62,296 nt of DNA from Verrucomicrobiota bacterium (GCA_012517065.1 JAAYVR010000145.1:1-62296), one strand, 5' to 3'. Positions 35,362 through 45,027 are shown, numbered from the stretch's first letter. Program-made: numbers and translations. Notes: generated by a model not told the origin, from the letters alone.

Positions 35362-35669
35362 CCAAATCGAATCTCTCTGCCGGTGCCAAGGACGCCGCGT
35401 AAAGACCAGACCTTGCGCTGCTGCAGCAAGCGTCGGCCGCGATTGGGCAAGCGCCCCGGCGCTCGCCGGTAATCGCACCGGAATGGGATTTTGAGAGCGC
35501 CGTTGTTCCAGGCATTTTCTGGTAGGTGGACTGCAATGGTGACGGGCTACGCGGATAATGCGCACCACTTTATCACTGAGCCTCGCCAACACACTGCCCC
35601 CGTTTGACTCCCGAAGTGTCTTGCGCGATTTTGCGCACAAATAGAGGGACAGACACGTTGTTTGTCCGG
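35362..35669. other. Convergent gap with a solo transposase-flank relic
   Basis: The 308 bases between two convergent genes hold no gene. The right part (35581-35664) is an inverted, diverged copy of the flank of the Y1-like transposase at 250-331. GC-rich inverted segments near 35440-35480 (GCGCCCCGGCGC) may aid termination. Confidence 0.6.
35581..35664. repeat. Solo relic of the transposase flank
   Basis: On the minus strand it reads AACGTGTCTGTCCCTCTATT, then an A/C-rich GCGCAAAATCGCGCA, then CGGGAGTCAAACGGGG and GTGTTGGCGA, following 250-331 base for base with some changes. No part of a transposase gene is beside it. Confidence 0.8.
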
Positions 35670-37430
35670 TCATCGTTGCCATCGGGGGCGGTCGCTAAGA
35701 AAGAGCTGATCTGGGGTGTAGCGTTTGCGCGCGTGTTGGAGGGGGAACCGCGGCGGGACATTTGTTCGGAATAAGACTTCCACTGCGAACCGGCTCCACT
35801 CCCTGTCTGGTCCCTGGAGTATTTCAGTGAGAAACCGGGCATCGGTGGTGAGCGGTGTCAAATAGAGTCCGGCGACGGGCTTTTGTTCGTCGTAGATTGC
35901 GTAGAACGATCGGCTGGTATCGAGAGGGGTCCAGACACATTCCCTGTCGCCGTACCATGCTACGGCCCATGGCATGTCGCTCATCATGAGCTCGTTGGTC
36001 TTGAGCATTGATGATGTTTCCTGTATCCACGGCGGTAAATAGGGCGGATAGACGATCGGATAGGTCCTGGGGGGCAAGAATGTGAAGATCAGCGGCGCGG
36101 AGCATAGGAGAACAAACAACGTTACGACCAAGTAACGTAGCTCGATCAAGATGAGGTTCATTTGTTCCAGAATGACAAAAAAGAATGCCGCTCCAAAAAT
36201 GAACACGCCCGGTGTGAGAATGACCAGCAGGTTTTCAGTGTTGACCGCGGGCGAATCGGTGCTCAGGTGCGTCCGGCCGAGTGCCTGGACAACGACCATC
36301 AGGGCAAGGGAACCGACCAGGAATAACCTTAATCTGCCGAGCCATTTATTTCTGAACGGGAGAAGGATGCCTGCAAGGAAAAACGCTGCAGCCCAATTGC
36401 CGCCGCCGAGGCGGGGCAAATCATCCTGAAGAATCTGAGATGTGTTGCCGCAGAACTTACGGAAGTAGTCTCGGAAACCGGCGCTGGCTAGATCGGGCTT
36501 GAGTGAGCGTTCGAGCCGTGTTTCCGGAAAAGCCTGGGTATCCATTTTGATTGCGTAACCGGGTATTCCGAAGAGCGTTCCGCTTAGCTTGTAGTTTCTG
36601 GCAAGCCAAGGTGTCACTACAACAGCAGCGGCGACAAGGATCAAAGCAGCGACGAGCACGCCGCGCGGGCGAATCCACAACAGTGAAAAGCCGATCACGG
36701 GGAGCAACAACCAACCGAACGAGTATCGCGTCAGAGTTCCAAAACCGATCAGGATTCCGGTCAGGACCGCCACCCGGACATACCAACCGGTAGTTTTCTG
36801 TTCTTCCCTTGTGGCGCGCTCGAGCATAACAAGCAATCCCATGAGCGCGGTGAACTCGAGCATTACGAGGTTTGTTGAGAGGCCGGAGACAGAGAAACGC
36901 CACATGATTTCTGCGCCTGCGAGCAAGAGTGCGGCCACAGCGCCGACTTCGCGATCGAACAATCGTGATCCGATTCTATAAGTGAGCCAGATGGTCAGGA
37001 GGAAGAGTAGCTGATTGAAAACAGCGATGATCAATTCTGGTTGGTACTGCCAGAAACGGGGCCCGATTTGATAATTGAATGGCAGGACTTTCATCAACCC
37101 GGCGAGGAGCAGCGGGTAAACGGGGGGCGTGGCGATGTCCGGATGCGGCATTCGTGACAGGCGAGTATCTTTCTTTTCCTTCAGGCCCTGCTCGCCGACG
37201 AGGTAGATGCTGAGTGGGCGAATGCATCGGGTTCTGAAGCCTTCGCCTCTTGCGATGTTGCGGGCCAAAGCGGCGGCTTCCATCGCTTCCGGAGCGTGGA
37301 AGTTTCGGTATTCAGTCATGTCATACCAAACGCCGAGGGTCACAATTAGCAGCAACCCGACGAAGGCGCGAATCGCCCATGTTCCCTCTCCCACTTCGAA
37401 TTTGTGGATAATCTCTTGTATCCGTATCAT
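35670..37430 (-). CDS. Membrane glycosyltransferase, GT39/ArnT-like
   Basis: A 586-residue polytopic protein with about eleven membrane segments (AFVGLLLIVTLGVWY, LLLAGAEIMWRFSVSGLS, GVLVAALILVAAAVVV, FLVGSLALMVVVQAL). Overall shape and the early loop with HAPEAMEAAALARNIARGEG fit GT-C lipid-linked-sugar transferases of the PMT/ArnT group, whose acidic catalytic residue lies in the first loop; here E or D in DMTEYRNFHAPEAME is the candidate. It would act on the periplasmic side, using a polyprenyl-phosphate sugar. The ATG overlaps the NtrC-type gene's stop by four bases. Confidence 0.75.
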   Translation of the reverse strand: MIRIQEIIHKFEVGEGTWAIRAFVGLLLIVTLGVWYDMTEYRNFHAPEAMEAAALARNIARGEGFRTRCIRPLSIYLVGEQGLKEKKDTRLSRMPHPDIATPPVYPLLLAGLMKVLPFNYQIGPRFWQYQPELIIAVFNQLLFLLTIWLTYRIGSRLFDREVGAVAALLLAGAEIMWRFSVSGLSTNLVMLEFTALMGLLVMLERATREEQKTTGWYVRVAVLTGILIGFGTLTRYSFGWLLLPVIGFSLLWIRPRGVLVAALILVAAAVVVTPWLARNYKLSGTLFGIPGYAIKMDTQAFPETRLERSLKPDLASAGFRDYFRKFCGNTSQILQDDLPRLGGGNWAAAFFLAGILLPFRNKWLGRLRLFLVGSLALMVVVQALGRTHLSTDSPAVNTENLLVILTPGVFIFGAAFFFVILEQMNLILIELRYLVVTLFVLLCSAPLIFTFLPPRTYPIVYPPYLPPWIQETSSMLKTNELMMSDMPWAVAWYGDRECVWTPLDTSRSFYAIYDEQKPVAGLYLTPLTTDARFLTEILQGPDREWSRFAVEVLFRTNVPPRFPLQHARKRYTPDQLFLSDRPRWQR

Positions 37431-38812
37431 AGATGCTCGAGCCCGTAAGCACGCAGCTTACGGTGCAAGGTGCGCCGGCTTATGCCTATGCGTTCTGCGG
37501 CTTTTGTGCGATTACCCTGTGTTTCCTGGAGCGCGCGTATGATGAGCTGTTTTTCCGCTTCGCGCAATGTCAGGGTGCTATCGGCTGCCTGCGCATTGGT
37601 GGCTGGGGCGGGTGTGGTCGATTCCGAATGCAGCGCTCCACGCACGTTGGGCGGCAGATCGCGCAATGTGATTTTGTCGCCGCGACAAAGCGCTACTGCA
37701 CCTTCGATGGCGTTGCGCAATTCTCGAACGTTGGCGGGCCAGTGGTATCGCACCAGAGCTTGGAGCGCGTCCATGGTGAAATCGTTCACCTTTTTGCCGT
37801 ACTCGGCTGAAATTGTGCGCAGGAAATGGTAGGCAAGAATGGGGACGTCTCCGGGCCTTTCGCGGAGGGGCGGCAACCACAGCTCGACGACTCGCAGGCG
37901 GAAGTAGAGGTCTTCGCGGAAGGTGCCGGCTTTGACGAGGGTTGCCAGCGGCTTGTTTGTGGCTGCTATTAAACGCACGTCCACGGAGATGGTTTTGTTT
38001 GATCCGACGCGTTCGAAGGTGCGTTCGCCAAGAACGCGCAGCAATTTGACCTGAGTAGTGGCGTCGATCTCGCCAATTTCGTCGAGGAACAAAGTCCCGC
38101 CGTTTGCCTGTTCGAACCGGCCTATCCGCCGTTCATGTGCGCCTGTGAACGCGCCTTTCTCGTGCCCGAACAGTTCGCTTTCGAGAACAGTCGGCGCCAA
38201 AGCCGCACAATGCACAATCACCAACGGCTGTCGCGCGCGCGGGCTCAACTGGTGGATTGCCCGCGCGATCAGTTCCTTCCCGGTCCCGCTCTCGCCCTGG
38301 ATCAATACTGTGGCTGGCGTTGGCGCCACCTGTTTGACTGTCTCGAACACCTCGAGCATGGCGGGCGACCGGCCGACAATGTTCTCGAGGCCGAACTTTT
38401 CATCGAGGCGCTCATGGAGTTCCTTGTTTTCGGCCTCCAACTTTTGCTGGCGCAGCGCGCGAGCTATGCGCATTTCAAGCTCGTCAATTTGGAGGCGTCC
38501 TTTGGCGATATAATCGTCGGCGCCGCGCTTCATTGCTTCGACGGCGAGGTCTTCGGAACCGTAAGCGGTCATCAGGATGCAAACCGGCGGCGGCGACAGG
38601 GATTTTGCGCGAGTGATCACTTTCATTCCGTCCTCGCGCGGGAGGCGAAAATCGGTCAGCACGACGTCGAACTTTTGCTGCTCAAGCAGGGCAGTGGCAG
38701 TGGCTGCGTCTTCGGCGACATAAACGTCGTACCTGTCCTCGAGTGCGGCGCGGAGGCCGTCTCGGGTCGGTTTTTCATCATCGACGATTAACAATGTCGG
38801 CTTGTCTTCCAT
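37427..38812 (-). CDS. NtrC-family sigma-54-dependent response regulator
   Basis: A 461-residue transcription activator. Receiver domain with DDE (LLIVDDEKP), phospho-Asp 54 (VVLTDFRLPREDG) and Lys of the K-G-R region; AAA+ domain with Walker A GESGTGKE, the sigma-54 contact loop GAFTGAHERR, and Walker B GGTLFLDEIGE; Fis-type HTH at the end (NRTKAAERIGISRRTLHRKL). It activates sigma-54 promoters when phosphorylated. ATG 38812 is chosen over a TTG at 38824. No histidine kinase is adjacent. It is coupled to the membrane glycosyltransferase gene, which hints at control of envelope glycosylation, but its targets are unknown. Confidence 0.95.
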   Translation of the reverse strand: MEDKPTLLIVDDEKPTRDGLRAALEDRYDVYVAEDAATATALLEQQKFDVVLTDFRLPREDGMKVITRAKSLSPPPVCILMTAYGSEDLAVEAMKRGADDYIAKGRLQIDELEMRIARALRQQKLEAENKELHERLDEKFGLENIVGRSPAMLEVFETVKQVAPTPATVLIQGESGTGKELIARAIHQLSPRARQPLVIVHCAALAPTVLESELFGHEKGAFTGAHERRIGRFEQANGGTLFLDEIGEIDATTQVKLLRVLGERTFERVGSNKTISVDVRLIAATNKPLATLVKAGTFREDLYFRLRVVELWLPPLRERPGDVPILAYHFLRTISAEYGKKVNDFTMDALQALVRYHWPANVRELRNAIEGAVALCRGDKITLRDLPPNVRGALHSESTTPAPATNAQAADSTLTLREAEKQLIIRALQETQGNRTKAAERIGISRRTLHRKLRAYGLEHL

Positions 38813-38930
38813 CTGCGGCGCCAATTATTGAACACACTTGGGGGAAGCTGGCTATAGCTAAATTTTCGCGGTGTGCTGTTTGGAGCATCGCGGGGCGCGG
38901 GGGAGGGGCGGGTTTGGGGTTCTGACCCGC

Positions 38931-39032
38931 ATATTTCGCAGCCCGGCGCAGCCGGAACCAAAGTCGCCTGACGGGCAACGCGCCCGGCTCTTGCAGCACC
39001 CGGATCTTCAGTCACGTCGGGATGGGGAATAT
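38931..39032. repeat. R1 repeat, copy d
   Basis: Starts ATATTTCGCAGCCCGGCGCA and ends GGGATGGGGAATAT; the inside holds CCGGAACCAAAGTCGCCTGA and CGCGCCCGGCTC. It is followed by the shared CCTGCGACTCCGTCGCAAGG block and R2 at the usual spacing of 165 bases. Confidence 0.87.
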
Positions 39033-39095
39033 GCCCTGCGACTCCGTCGCAAGGAAGAGCGCGCTGATCCCAATGGTTTCTCACGCGCTACCGCG

Positions 39096-39190
39096 GATGC
39101 AGTGGGCGTTGGTCGGCGCGAAGCGTTTGGAGTGCGGCAGCTTGCTGCCGCTTTGCCTTATACCCAAACAACGTGTCTGTCCCCATATCC
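39096..39190. repeat. R2 repeat, copy d, with R3 end motif
   Basis: R2 spans 39096-39155 (core 39134-39151). The motif AAACAACGTGTCTGTCCCCA follows directly, but the rest of R3 is missing. Confidence 0.85.
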
Positions 39191-39232
39191 CATATTCCCC
39201 ATCAGCCCGATGGCCGGTCATGCGACGCGTTT

Positions 39233-39579
39233 CGATTCCGCAAATCGGGCCACCGAACATACACCGGTTGGGTGCGGCGAAGAATCGCCGCGCTCCTGCC
39301 AGCGCGTTAGAATAAACACCGACGGTCGGGAGCGCGGCCGTCCTCGGCCGCATCAACCCGACAACCGATCCTACGACCTGTTTCGATCATGCAAATCCTG
39401 AGCCCGAACATTCACCGGCTGGGGGCGGGCAAGAATGACCGCGCTCCTGCCGGCGCGTTGGAGTAAACACCGGCGGTCGGGAGCGCGGCCGTCCTCGGCC
39501 GCATCAACGTGACGACCGACCCTACGAGCCGTTTGGATCACGCAAATGCGGCGCCTGAACATTCACCGGCTGGGGATGC
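39233..39579. repeat. R5 tandem repeat, 151-bp unit, 2.3 copies
   Basis: Units at 39233-39383, 39384-39534 and a partial third at 39535-39579 repeat with an exact 151-base period and about 85-90 percent identity by eye. Each unit holds GGGAGCGCGGCCGTCCTCGG followed by CCGC (a GC hairpin) and an ACATTCACCGG-type segment. The array ends in an R3 motif. An inverted relative is at the right window edge. Confidence 0.87.
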
Positions 39580-39620
39580 ACAAACAACGTGTCTGTCCCC
39601 ATATCGGCATCTATATAACA

Positions 39621-39711
39621 ATCCAGCCCGACGTAACCACAGTCGCCTGACGGGCACGGCCCGAAATCCTGCGTCCCCTCGGACTTTCAGCCATGCCGGG
39701 CTGCGAAATAT
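39621..39711. repeat. R1 repeat, copy e
   Basis: A degenerate left end (ATCCAGCCCGACGTAACCAC) and a well-kept right end (CATGCCGGGCTGCGAAATAT). The trailing sequence CTCGGTCAACAGGAAAACCA matches, in reverse, the leading flank of copy b at 18240-18323. Confidence 0.8.
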
Positions 39712-39788
39712 CTGCCGCGGCTCGGTCAACAGGAAAACCACTATGATCAAGCCCCCCAACCGAACGCCGCACTGCTACGGTAACTCCC

Positions 39789-39857
39789 AACCCGGAAATC
39801 TCACCGCCTGACCAGACCAAGGCACCCAAAGTCTCATTGCGATTAGATTTCCGGGTT
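39789..39857. repeat. R4 palindromic repeat, copy c
   Basis: Left arm AACCCGGAAATCTCACCG (39789-39806), right arm ATTAGATTTCCGGGTT (39842-39857). It lies 64 bases upstream of the priA start, one of two full copies not placed at a gene end. Confidence 0.85.
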
Positions 39858-39920
39858 TGGCATGGGCGGTGTTGCGTCTGCTTGACTCGGGGCGATGGTA
39901 GTCCGACGCTCAAGTCCGGC

Positions 39921-42224
39921 ATGGTTGCGCGTGTCACACTCGAAATCGCACTGCGAAAGGAATTCGATTATCTGATCCCGGCCGAATTGGAGGGGCAGGT
40001 TGAGATTGGAACGCGTGTCAAAGTGCCGTTTGGCGCGCGGCAGGTAATGGGGGTTGTGACTGGATTGGCTGAGCATTCGCCGGTGACGAACCTGCGGCCG
40101 ATACTGAAGGTGCTTGGCACACCGGGGCTCATAACACCCAAAGTCCTCGATTTGGCCCGGTGGATTGCACGTTACTATTGCTGTCCGGTCGAGACAGCGC
40201 TGAAAAGCGTATTGCCCGAGGCGGTCAGGCGGGAGGAAGCCGGTTGGCAGGAGAGGTTGTTTGTTCACCTTTTGCCTGTCGTTGGAGAGATGCCGAAGCT
40301 GACCCGGCGCCAAAGCGATGTCTATAACGTCATTGAAGAATGGCGCGAGATTTCCCTGCAGGAACTTCTCAGGTTGACCGGAACCACGACCGATACGGTC
40401 CGCCGGCTGGAAGACAAAGGGTTGGTTCGAATTGCGCCTCAAATCTCCGAGCGTGACCCGTACGGGCGTGAGACGATTCTCCCCACTGAACCTCTCGCGT
40501 TGAACCCGGAGCAAAAGGCCGCCCTTGACGCGATCTGCGCTGCGATGGACAAGGTCCAAAATGGCGGTTCACCCGGCGCAGGGAGTCTGCCGCCCAGTGA
40601 CACAAAGTCAGATGACATCAGCGATGCGCAAAAAGCGCATGAACGAATTCCGACATTCCTTTTGCACGGTGTCACTGGAAGCGGGAAGACGGAGGTGTAT
40701 TTGCAGGCCATCGCATACGCTCTCGAGCGCGGGTTTGGAGCGATTGTGCTTGTTCCTGAGATTTCGCTAACGCCACAGACGGTTGAACGGTTCAAGGCGC
40801 GGTTTTCGAGCGGGCGTTTGCGGACGTTGGTGGCGGTGTTGCACAGCCATCTTTCGGCCGGCGAGCGCCATGATGAATGGCACAAGATTCGCCAGGGCAG
40901 AGCCAGAATAGTGATCGGCGCGCGGTCTGCGGTTTTTGCGCCCGTGGATCCGCTGGGATTGATCATAGTGGACGAAGAACACGAGCACTCGTACAAGCAG
41001 GAGGAAGCCCCGCGTTATCACGCCCGGGACGTTGCGGTTGTTCGCGGCCAGCGCGAGCGTGCGGTGGTTGTGCTGGGATCGGCCACCCCATCCATGGAAA
41101 GCTATTATAACGCGCGCCGCGGGAAATACGTTTTGTTGGAGCTCCCCACGCGCGTTGACGACCGTCGGCTACCCGTCGTCCGCGTTGTCGATATGCGCCG
41201 GGAAGCGAAGGGAGACCGTGGCGTGCCGATATTCTCGCAAATGCTGTACGAGGCGATTTTGAAGCGGCTCGAAAGGAAGGAACAGACGATTCTGTTTTTG
41301 AACAGGCGGGGATACTCGACCTCGCTCCAGTGCATGAAATGTGGTTACGTGGCGGGCTGTCCAAACTGCAGCGTTGCGCTCACGTACCATAGAACAACGC
41401 AACAGTTATGCTGTCACATCTGCGGCTATCAGGCCGTGGCTCCATCCGTGTGTCCGAAGTCAGACTGCAGGAACCCGGCGATCAGATACGCGGGCATGGG
41501 CACACAACGCGTCGAAGAAAAACTGGCACATTTGTTCCCCCATGCGCGAATACAGCGGATGGATTCGGACGTGCTCACTCGGAAACAGGAGTATCGGCGC
41601 ATTCTCGGCGATTTCAGGACCGGCAAAATTGATATTCTTGTCGGGACACAAATGATTGCCAAGGGCCTGCACTTTCCGAACGTGACTCTTGTGGGGATAA
41701 TCTACGCCGATTTGAGTTTGCACATCCCGGATTTCCGCGCGGGCGAACGCACCTTTCAACTTCTGACCCAGGTTTCGGGAAGAGCCGGGCGCGGAGATGT
41801 CGAGGGTGAGGTTGTGGTTCAGTCTTTTACGCCTTTCCACCCAGCCGTCCAATACGCGCGTCGCCACGATTATGTCGGGTTTTACGAGCAGGAAATTGAG
41901 TTTCGACAGGAACTGAAATACCCGCCGGTGAGCCGGATTGCGTTGATTACATTGCTGGGCCGCAATGAAGACAAAGTCCGGTTCACGGCAAATCATGTCA
42001 GGCGCGAGCTGGACCGGGTGTTGGAGGAATGCAAAGACCGGATAATAGCGGGGCCCGCGCCTGCGCCGCTGTCACGGGCCGAGACATACTATCGGCATCA
42101 GATAATGATCCGAACAAGGCACATGACAGTTGCAAGCGAACGGCTTGCCAAACTGATCCAAGACCTGACTCTGCCGGAAGACGTTCGGATGGTGGTTGAC
42201 ATCGACCCGGTAAACCTCGCATGA
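39921..42224 (+). CDS. priA: Primosomal helicase PriA
   Basis: A 767-residue replication-restart helicase. The N-terminal 3'-end-binding domain starts VARVTLEIALRKEFDYLIP. The helicase core has Walker A GVTGSGKTE (K256), DEEH in LIIVDEEHEHSYKQEE, and the eight-cysteine zinc region in two blocks, CMKCGYVAGCPNC and CCHICGYQAV with a further C-x-KSDC. Motif V/VI are GTQMIAKGLHFPNVTLV and QVSGRAGRGD. ATG 39921 matches the family start; the frame continues 28 codons upstream into repeat R4. It reloads DnaB at stalled forks; the dnaB gene is 32 kb away in the window. Confidence 0.96.
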   Translation: MVARVTLEIALRKEFDYLIPAELEGQVEIGTRVKVPFGARQVMGVVTGLAEHSPVTNLRPILKVLGTPGLITPKVLDLARWIARYYCCPVETALKSVLPEAVRREEAGWQERLFVHLLPVVGEMPKLTRRQSDVYNVIEEWREISLQELLRLTGTTTDTVRRLEDKGLVRIAPQISERDPYGRETILPTEPLALNPEQKAALDAICAAMDKVQNGGSPGAGSLPPSDTKSDDISDAQKAHERIPTFLLHGVTGSGKTEVYLQAIAYALERGFGAIVLVPEISLTPQTVERFKARFSSGRLRTLVAVLHSHLSAGERHDEWHKIRQGRARIVIGARSAVFAPVDPLGLIIVDEEHEHSYKQEEAPRYHARDVAVVRGQRERAVVVLGSATPSMESYYNARRGKYVLLELPTRVDDRRLPVVRVVDMRREAKGDRGVPIFSQMLYEAILKRLERKEQTILFLNRRGYSTSLQCMKCGYVAGCPNCSVALTYHRTTQQLCCHICGYQAVAPSVCPKSDCRNPAIRYAGMGTQRVEEKLAHLFPHARIQRMDSDVLTRKQEYRRILGDFRTGKIDILVGTQMIAKGLHFPNVTLVGIIYADLSLHIPDFRAGERTFQLLTQVSGRAGRGDVEGEVVVQSFTPFHPAVQYARRHDYVGFYEQEIEFRQELKYPPVSRIALITLLGRNEDKVRFTANHVRRELDRVLEECKDRIIAGPAPAPLSRAETYYRHQIMIRTRHMTVASERLAKLIQDLTLPEDVRMVVDIDPVNLA

Positions 42225-42409
42225 AAAATCTCGCGCGCCAACCATCGTCACCAACGTCGTTTGCGACAAAACGACCCGTTTTGGCGGGAAATGATACTTG
42301 ACTTGCGCGGCTCATTCTTTTAAGCGGGAGGGATTCGGACGTTGGATCGGTCCGGCCGGGTTCATGGACGAACCTGTCACCGGGCATTCTGAATTGTAGA
42401 TCGAAACAT

Positions 42410-44869
42410 ATGAGAAAAGAACACCTGATGAAGCGGGCGTTACCCGTTTTTTTTGCGTTGGGAGCGTTTGCTCCGGCGATGTTGGCCAGTGAAGCCGACA
42501 TTAAGATTCCTGATCTGACAAAGGCCAATTTCGGCAACACGAGCGGGCTGTTGTTGCTGTACATTGGCCTGGCAGTTTGCTTGATCGGGGCAATCTTCGG
42601 ACTTGTTCAGTATGTCCAAACCAAGAATCTGCCCGTTCACGAGCGGATGCGGAGCGTGTCGTCCATCATCTGGGAGACATGCAAGACCTATCTGCTCCAA
42701 CAAGGGAAATTCCTTGCGGTGCTGTGGTTCCTGGTCGCGTTGTGCATGACATATTACTTTCTTGTGCTGCAGCACGAGTCTTTCGGGAACCTGATTGTGA
42801 TATTGCTCTGCTCGATTTTGGGCATTCTCGGGTCTTATGGTGTGGCATGGTTCGGCATCCGGATTAACACTGTTGCGAACTCGCGAGGCGCGTTCTCGTC
42901 GCTGCGCGGCAACCTGTTGAACACGCTGCTGATTTCCCTCCAAAGCGGGATGAGCGTGGGGCTGCTGCTGGTCAGCGTCGAGCTTTTCTTCATGATCTGC
43001 ATTCTCGCATTTCTGAAAGACCTGGCCGGACCGTGTTTCATCGGGTTCGCAATTGGCGAATCGCTGGGCGCCAGCGCGCTTCGTATTTGCGGCGGTATTT
43101 TCACCAAGATTGCCGACATCGGGTCGGACCTGATGAAGATCGTGTTCAAGCTACCCGAAGACGATCCGAAGAACCCGGGAGTGATTGCGGACTGCACGGG
43201 GGACAACGCGGGCGACTCGGTTGGGCCCACGGCAGACGGTTTCGAGACCTACGGCGTGACCGGCGTGGCGCTGATCGCGTTTCTTGCCTTGGCCCTGGCC
43301 AACAGCCCGGTCATGTGCGCGCAGATGATAGTTTGGATATTCGTGATGCGCATTCTGATGATCCTGACATCGTTGTTCGCTTACTTCATAAACAGGCAGA
43401 CGAGCAAGGCCCTTTACGGCCACAAGAAAGATTTCAATCCCGAGGCGCCTTTGACGAACCTGGTGTGGATCACTTCACTTGTTTCCATCGTGGTTACGTT
43501 CGTTGCCAGCAATCTGATGCTGGGCGGAATGAGCGATTATCCGGGGCTCGGGTGGGTGTTGGCGGCAATTATCAGTTGCGGCACGCTGGCAGGCGCGCTG
43601 ATACCTGAGTTCACCAAAATCTTCACCAGCACACATTCGCGCCATGTGCAGGAAATCACGAACTGTTCGCGGCACGGCGGCGCGTCTCTGAACATACTTT
43701 CGGGCTTTGTTGCGGGTAATTTCTCAGCTTTCTGGATGGGATTGGTGATTCTGCTGCTCATGTTCTTGAGTTTCAAGTTCGCCACTTTCGCTGGCTCGCC
43801 GGTGGCGAAGTTGATGCCTGCGGAATACCCGTTCGCCGCGCCAATATTCGCGTTTGGGCTTGTCGCATTCGGCTTCCTCGGCATGGGACCGGTCACGATC
43901 GCGGTGGACAGCTTCGGTCCTGTCACTGACAACGCGCAGTCGATCTACGAATTGAGCCAGATCGAATCGAAGGCCGGAATCAAAGAAGAAATCAAGAAGG
44001 ACTTTGGGTTCGAGCCGGACTTCGAGAATGCAAAACTGCAGCTCGAGAAAGGCGACGGCGCGGGCAATACCTTCAAGGCCACGGCCAAGCCGGTGTTGAT
44101 TGGCACGGCCGTTGTGGGAGCGACCACGATGGTTTTCGGCATCATCATGTTGCTCCAGGGCCTGCACACGCTGTTCCCGAACAAGTTCCCGGAAGTTGTT
44201 GGGGCGCTGAGTTTGGTTCAGGCGGAGGTAATCATGGGGCTCTTGATTGGTGGTGCTGTGATCTACTGGTTCACGGGCGCTTCGACACAAGCCGTCGTCA
44301 CGGGCGCGTATCGGGCGGTTGTTTATATCAAGGAACATATCAAACTGGATGCCGCTCGGGCCTCGGTGCAGGACAGCAAAGAGGTTGTCAGAATCTGCAC
44401 GATGTATGCACAGCGTGGGATGATCAATATCTTCGTCGTCATCTTCTGCATGGCGCTGGCGCTGGCCTTCTTTAATCCTTACTTCTTCATCGGGTACCTG
44501 ATTGGTATTGCGTTCTTCGGCCTTTTCCAAGCCATCTTTATGGCTAACGCAGGTGGCGCATGGGACAACGCCAAGAAGATTGTCGAAGTTGACCTGCGAC
44601 AGAAGGGGACTGATCTGCACGCGGCGACAGTTGTGGGCGACACCGTTGGCGATCCTTTCAAGGACACCTCGTCTGTGTCAATGAACCCGGTGATCAAGTT
44701 CACGACGCTGTTTGGTTTGCTGGCGACGGAAATTGCGGTGAAAATGATGCAGAACGACGCGCTCAAGGCGTACACCCCGGTCGTGGGCGGTGTATTCTTC
44801 GTGATCGCATTGATATTCGTTTACCGATCGTTCTATTCAATGCGCATTCCGTCAGATAAGTCGGTCTGA
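42410..44869 (+). CDS. hppA: Membrane-bound ion-pumping pyrophosphatase, divergent type
   Basis: An 819-residue integral pyrophosphatase that couples PPi hydrolysis to H+ or Na+ transport, with about 16 membrane segments. An extra hydrophobic N-terminus (RALPVFFALGAFAPAM, ATG 42410 or 42428) looks like a signal peptide. The PPi site is seen as GSDLMKIVFKLPEDDPKNPG, GDNAGDSVGPTADG and GDTVGDPFKDT. The second motif differs from the usual GDNVGDCAGMAADL. The region GDGAGNTFKATAK has Lys at position 556 where K+-independent enzymes have it, so K+ independence is likely. A polar loop at about 525-550 (ELSQIESKAGIKEEIKKD) is longer than usual. Confidence 0.93.
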   Translation: MRKEHLMKRALPVFFALGAFAPAMLASEADIKIPDLTKANFGNTSGLLLLYIGLAVCLIGAIFGLVQYVQTKNLPVHERMRSVSSIIWETCKTYLLQQGKFLAVLWFLVALCMTYYFLVLQHESFGNLIVILLCSILGILGSYGVAWFGIRINTVANSRGAFSSLRGNLLNTLLISLQSGMSVGLLLVSVELFFMICILAFLKDLAGPCFIGFAIGESLGASALRICGGIFTKIADIGSDLMKIVFKLPEDDPKNPGVIADCTGDNAGDSVGPTADGFETYGVTGVALIAFLALALANSPVMCAQMIVWIFVMRILMILTSLFAYFINRQTSKALYGHKKDFNPEAPLTNLVWITSLVSIVVTFVASNLMLGGMSDYPGLGWVLAAIISCGTLAGALIPEFTKIFTSTHSRHVQEITNCSRHGGASLNILSGFVAGNFSAFWMGLVILLLMFLSFKFATFAGSPVAKLMPAEYPFAAPIFAFGLVAFGFLGMGPVTIAVDSFGPVTDNAQSIYELSQIESKAGIKEEIKKDFGFEPDFENAKLQLEKGDGAGNTFKATAKPVLIGTAVVGATTMVFGIIMLLQGLHTLFPNKFPEVVGALSLVQAEVIMGLLIGGAVIYWFTGASTQAVVTGAYRAVVYIKEHIKLDAARASVQDSKEVVRICTMYAQRGMINIFVVIFCMALALAFFNPYFFIGYLIGIAFFGLFQAIFMANAGGAWDNAKKIVEVDLRQKGTDLHAATVVGDTVGDPFKDTSSVSMNPVIKFTTLFGLLATEIAVKMMQNDALKAYTPVVGGVFFVIALIFVYRSFYSMRIPSDKSV

Positions 44870-44958
44870 TCTCACAGTCCGGCTGCTTTTGAGATTGTAG
44901 GAATTGAATGCTGGGACTGCAGACTTTGGTCTGCGGTCCCAATGTTTTTACGGGTTCC

Positions 44959-45027
44959 AACCCGGCAATCTCACCGGCCAACCCCTCGGATTCGCCCGTG
45001 CGTTCACTCCGGTGAGATTTCCGGGTT
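44959..45027. repeat. R4 palindromic repeat, copy d
   Basis: Arms AACCCGGCAATCTCACCGG (44959-44977) and CCGGTGAGATTTCCGGGTT (45009-45027), one mismatch. It ends two bases before the stop codon of the leftward pseudopilin gene and lies 90 bases past the hppA stop, so it separates two convergent genes. Confidence 0.88.

Larger units (their letters stand above)
38813..39920. other. Repeat-filled stretch upstream of priA
   Basis: About 1100 bases without a supported gene. In order: R1 copy d, R2 with an R3 end motif, the R5 tandem array, another R3 end motif (39582-39605), R1 copy e and R4 copy c. Small open frames inside it are repeat translations. Confidence 0.8.

Noticed and set aside
39022-39315. 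Small open frames translated from R2 (also at 28845, 47139)
   Set aside because: The same peptide is produced at every R2 copy, with no ribosome binding site; these are repeat artefacts likely to be annotated as hypothetical proteins.
39233-39579. CRISPR array
   Set aside because: The 151-base units repeat over their full length with no unique spacers, and no cas genes are present.
43724-44620. Leftward open frame of 298 codons over hppA
   Set aside because: Antisense shadow rich in charged residues; the forward frame is clearly the pyrophosphatase.
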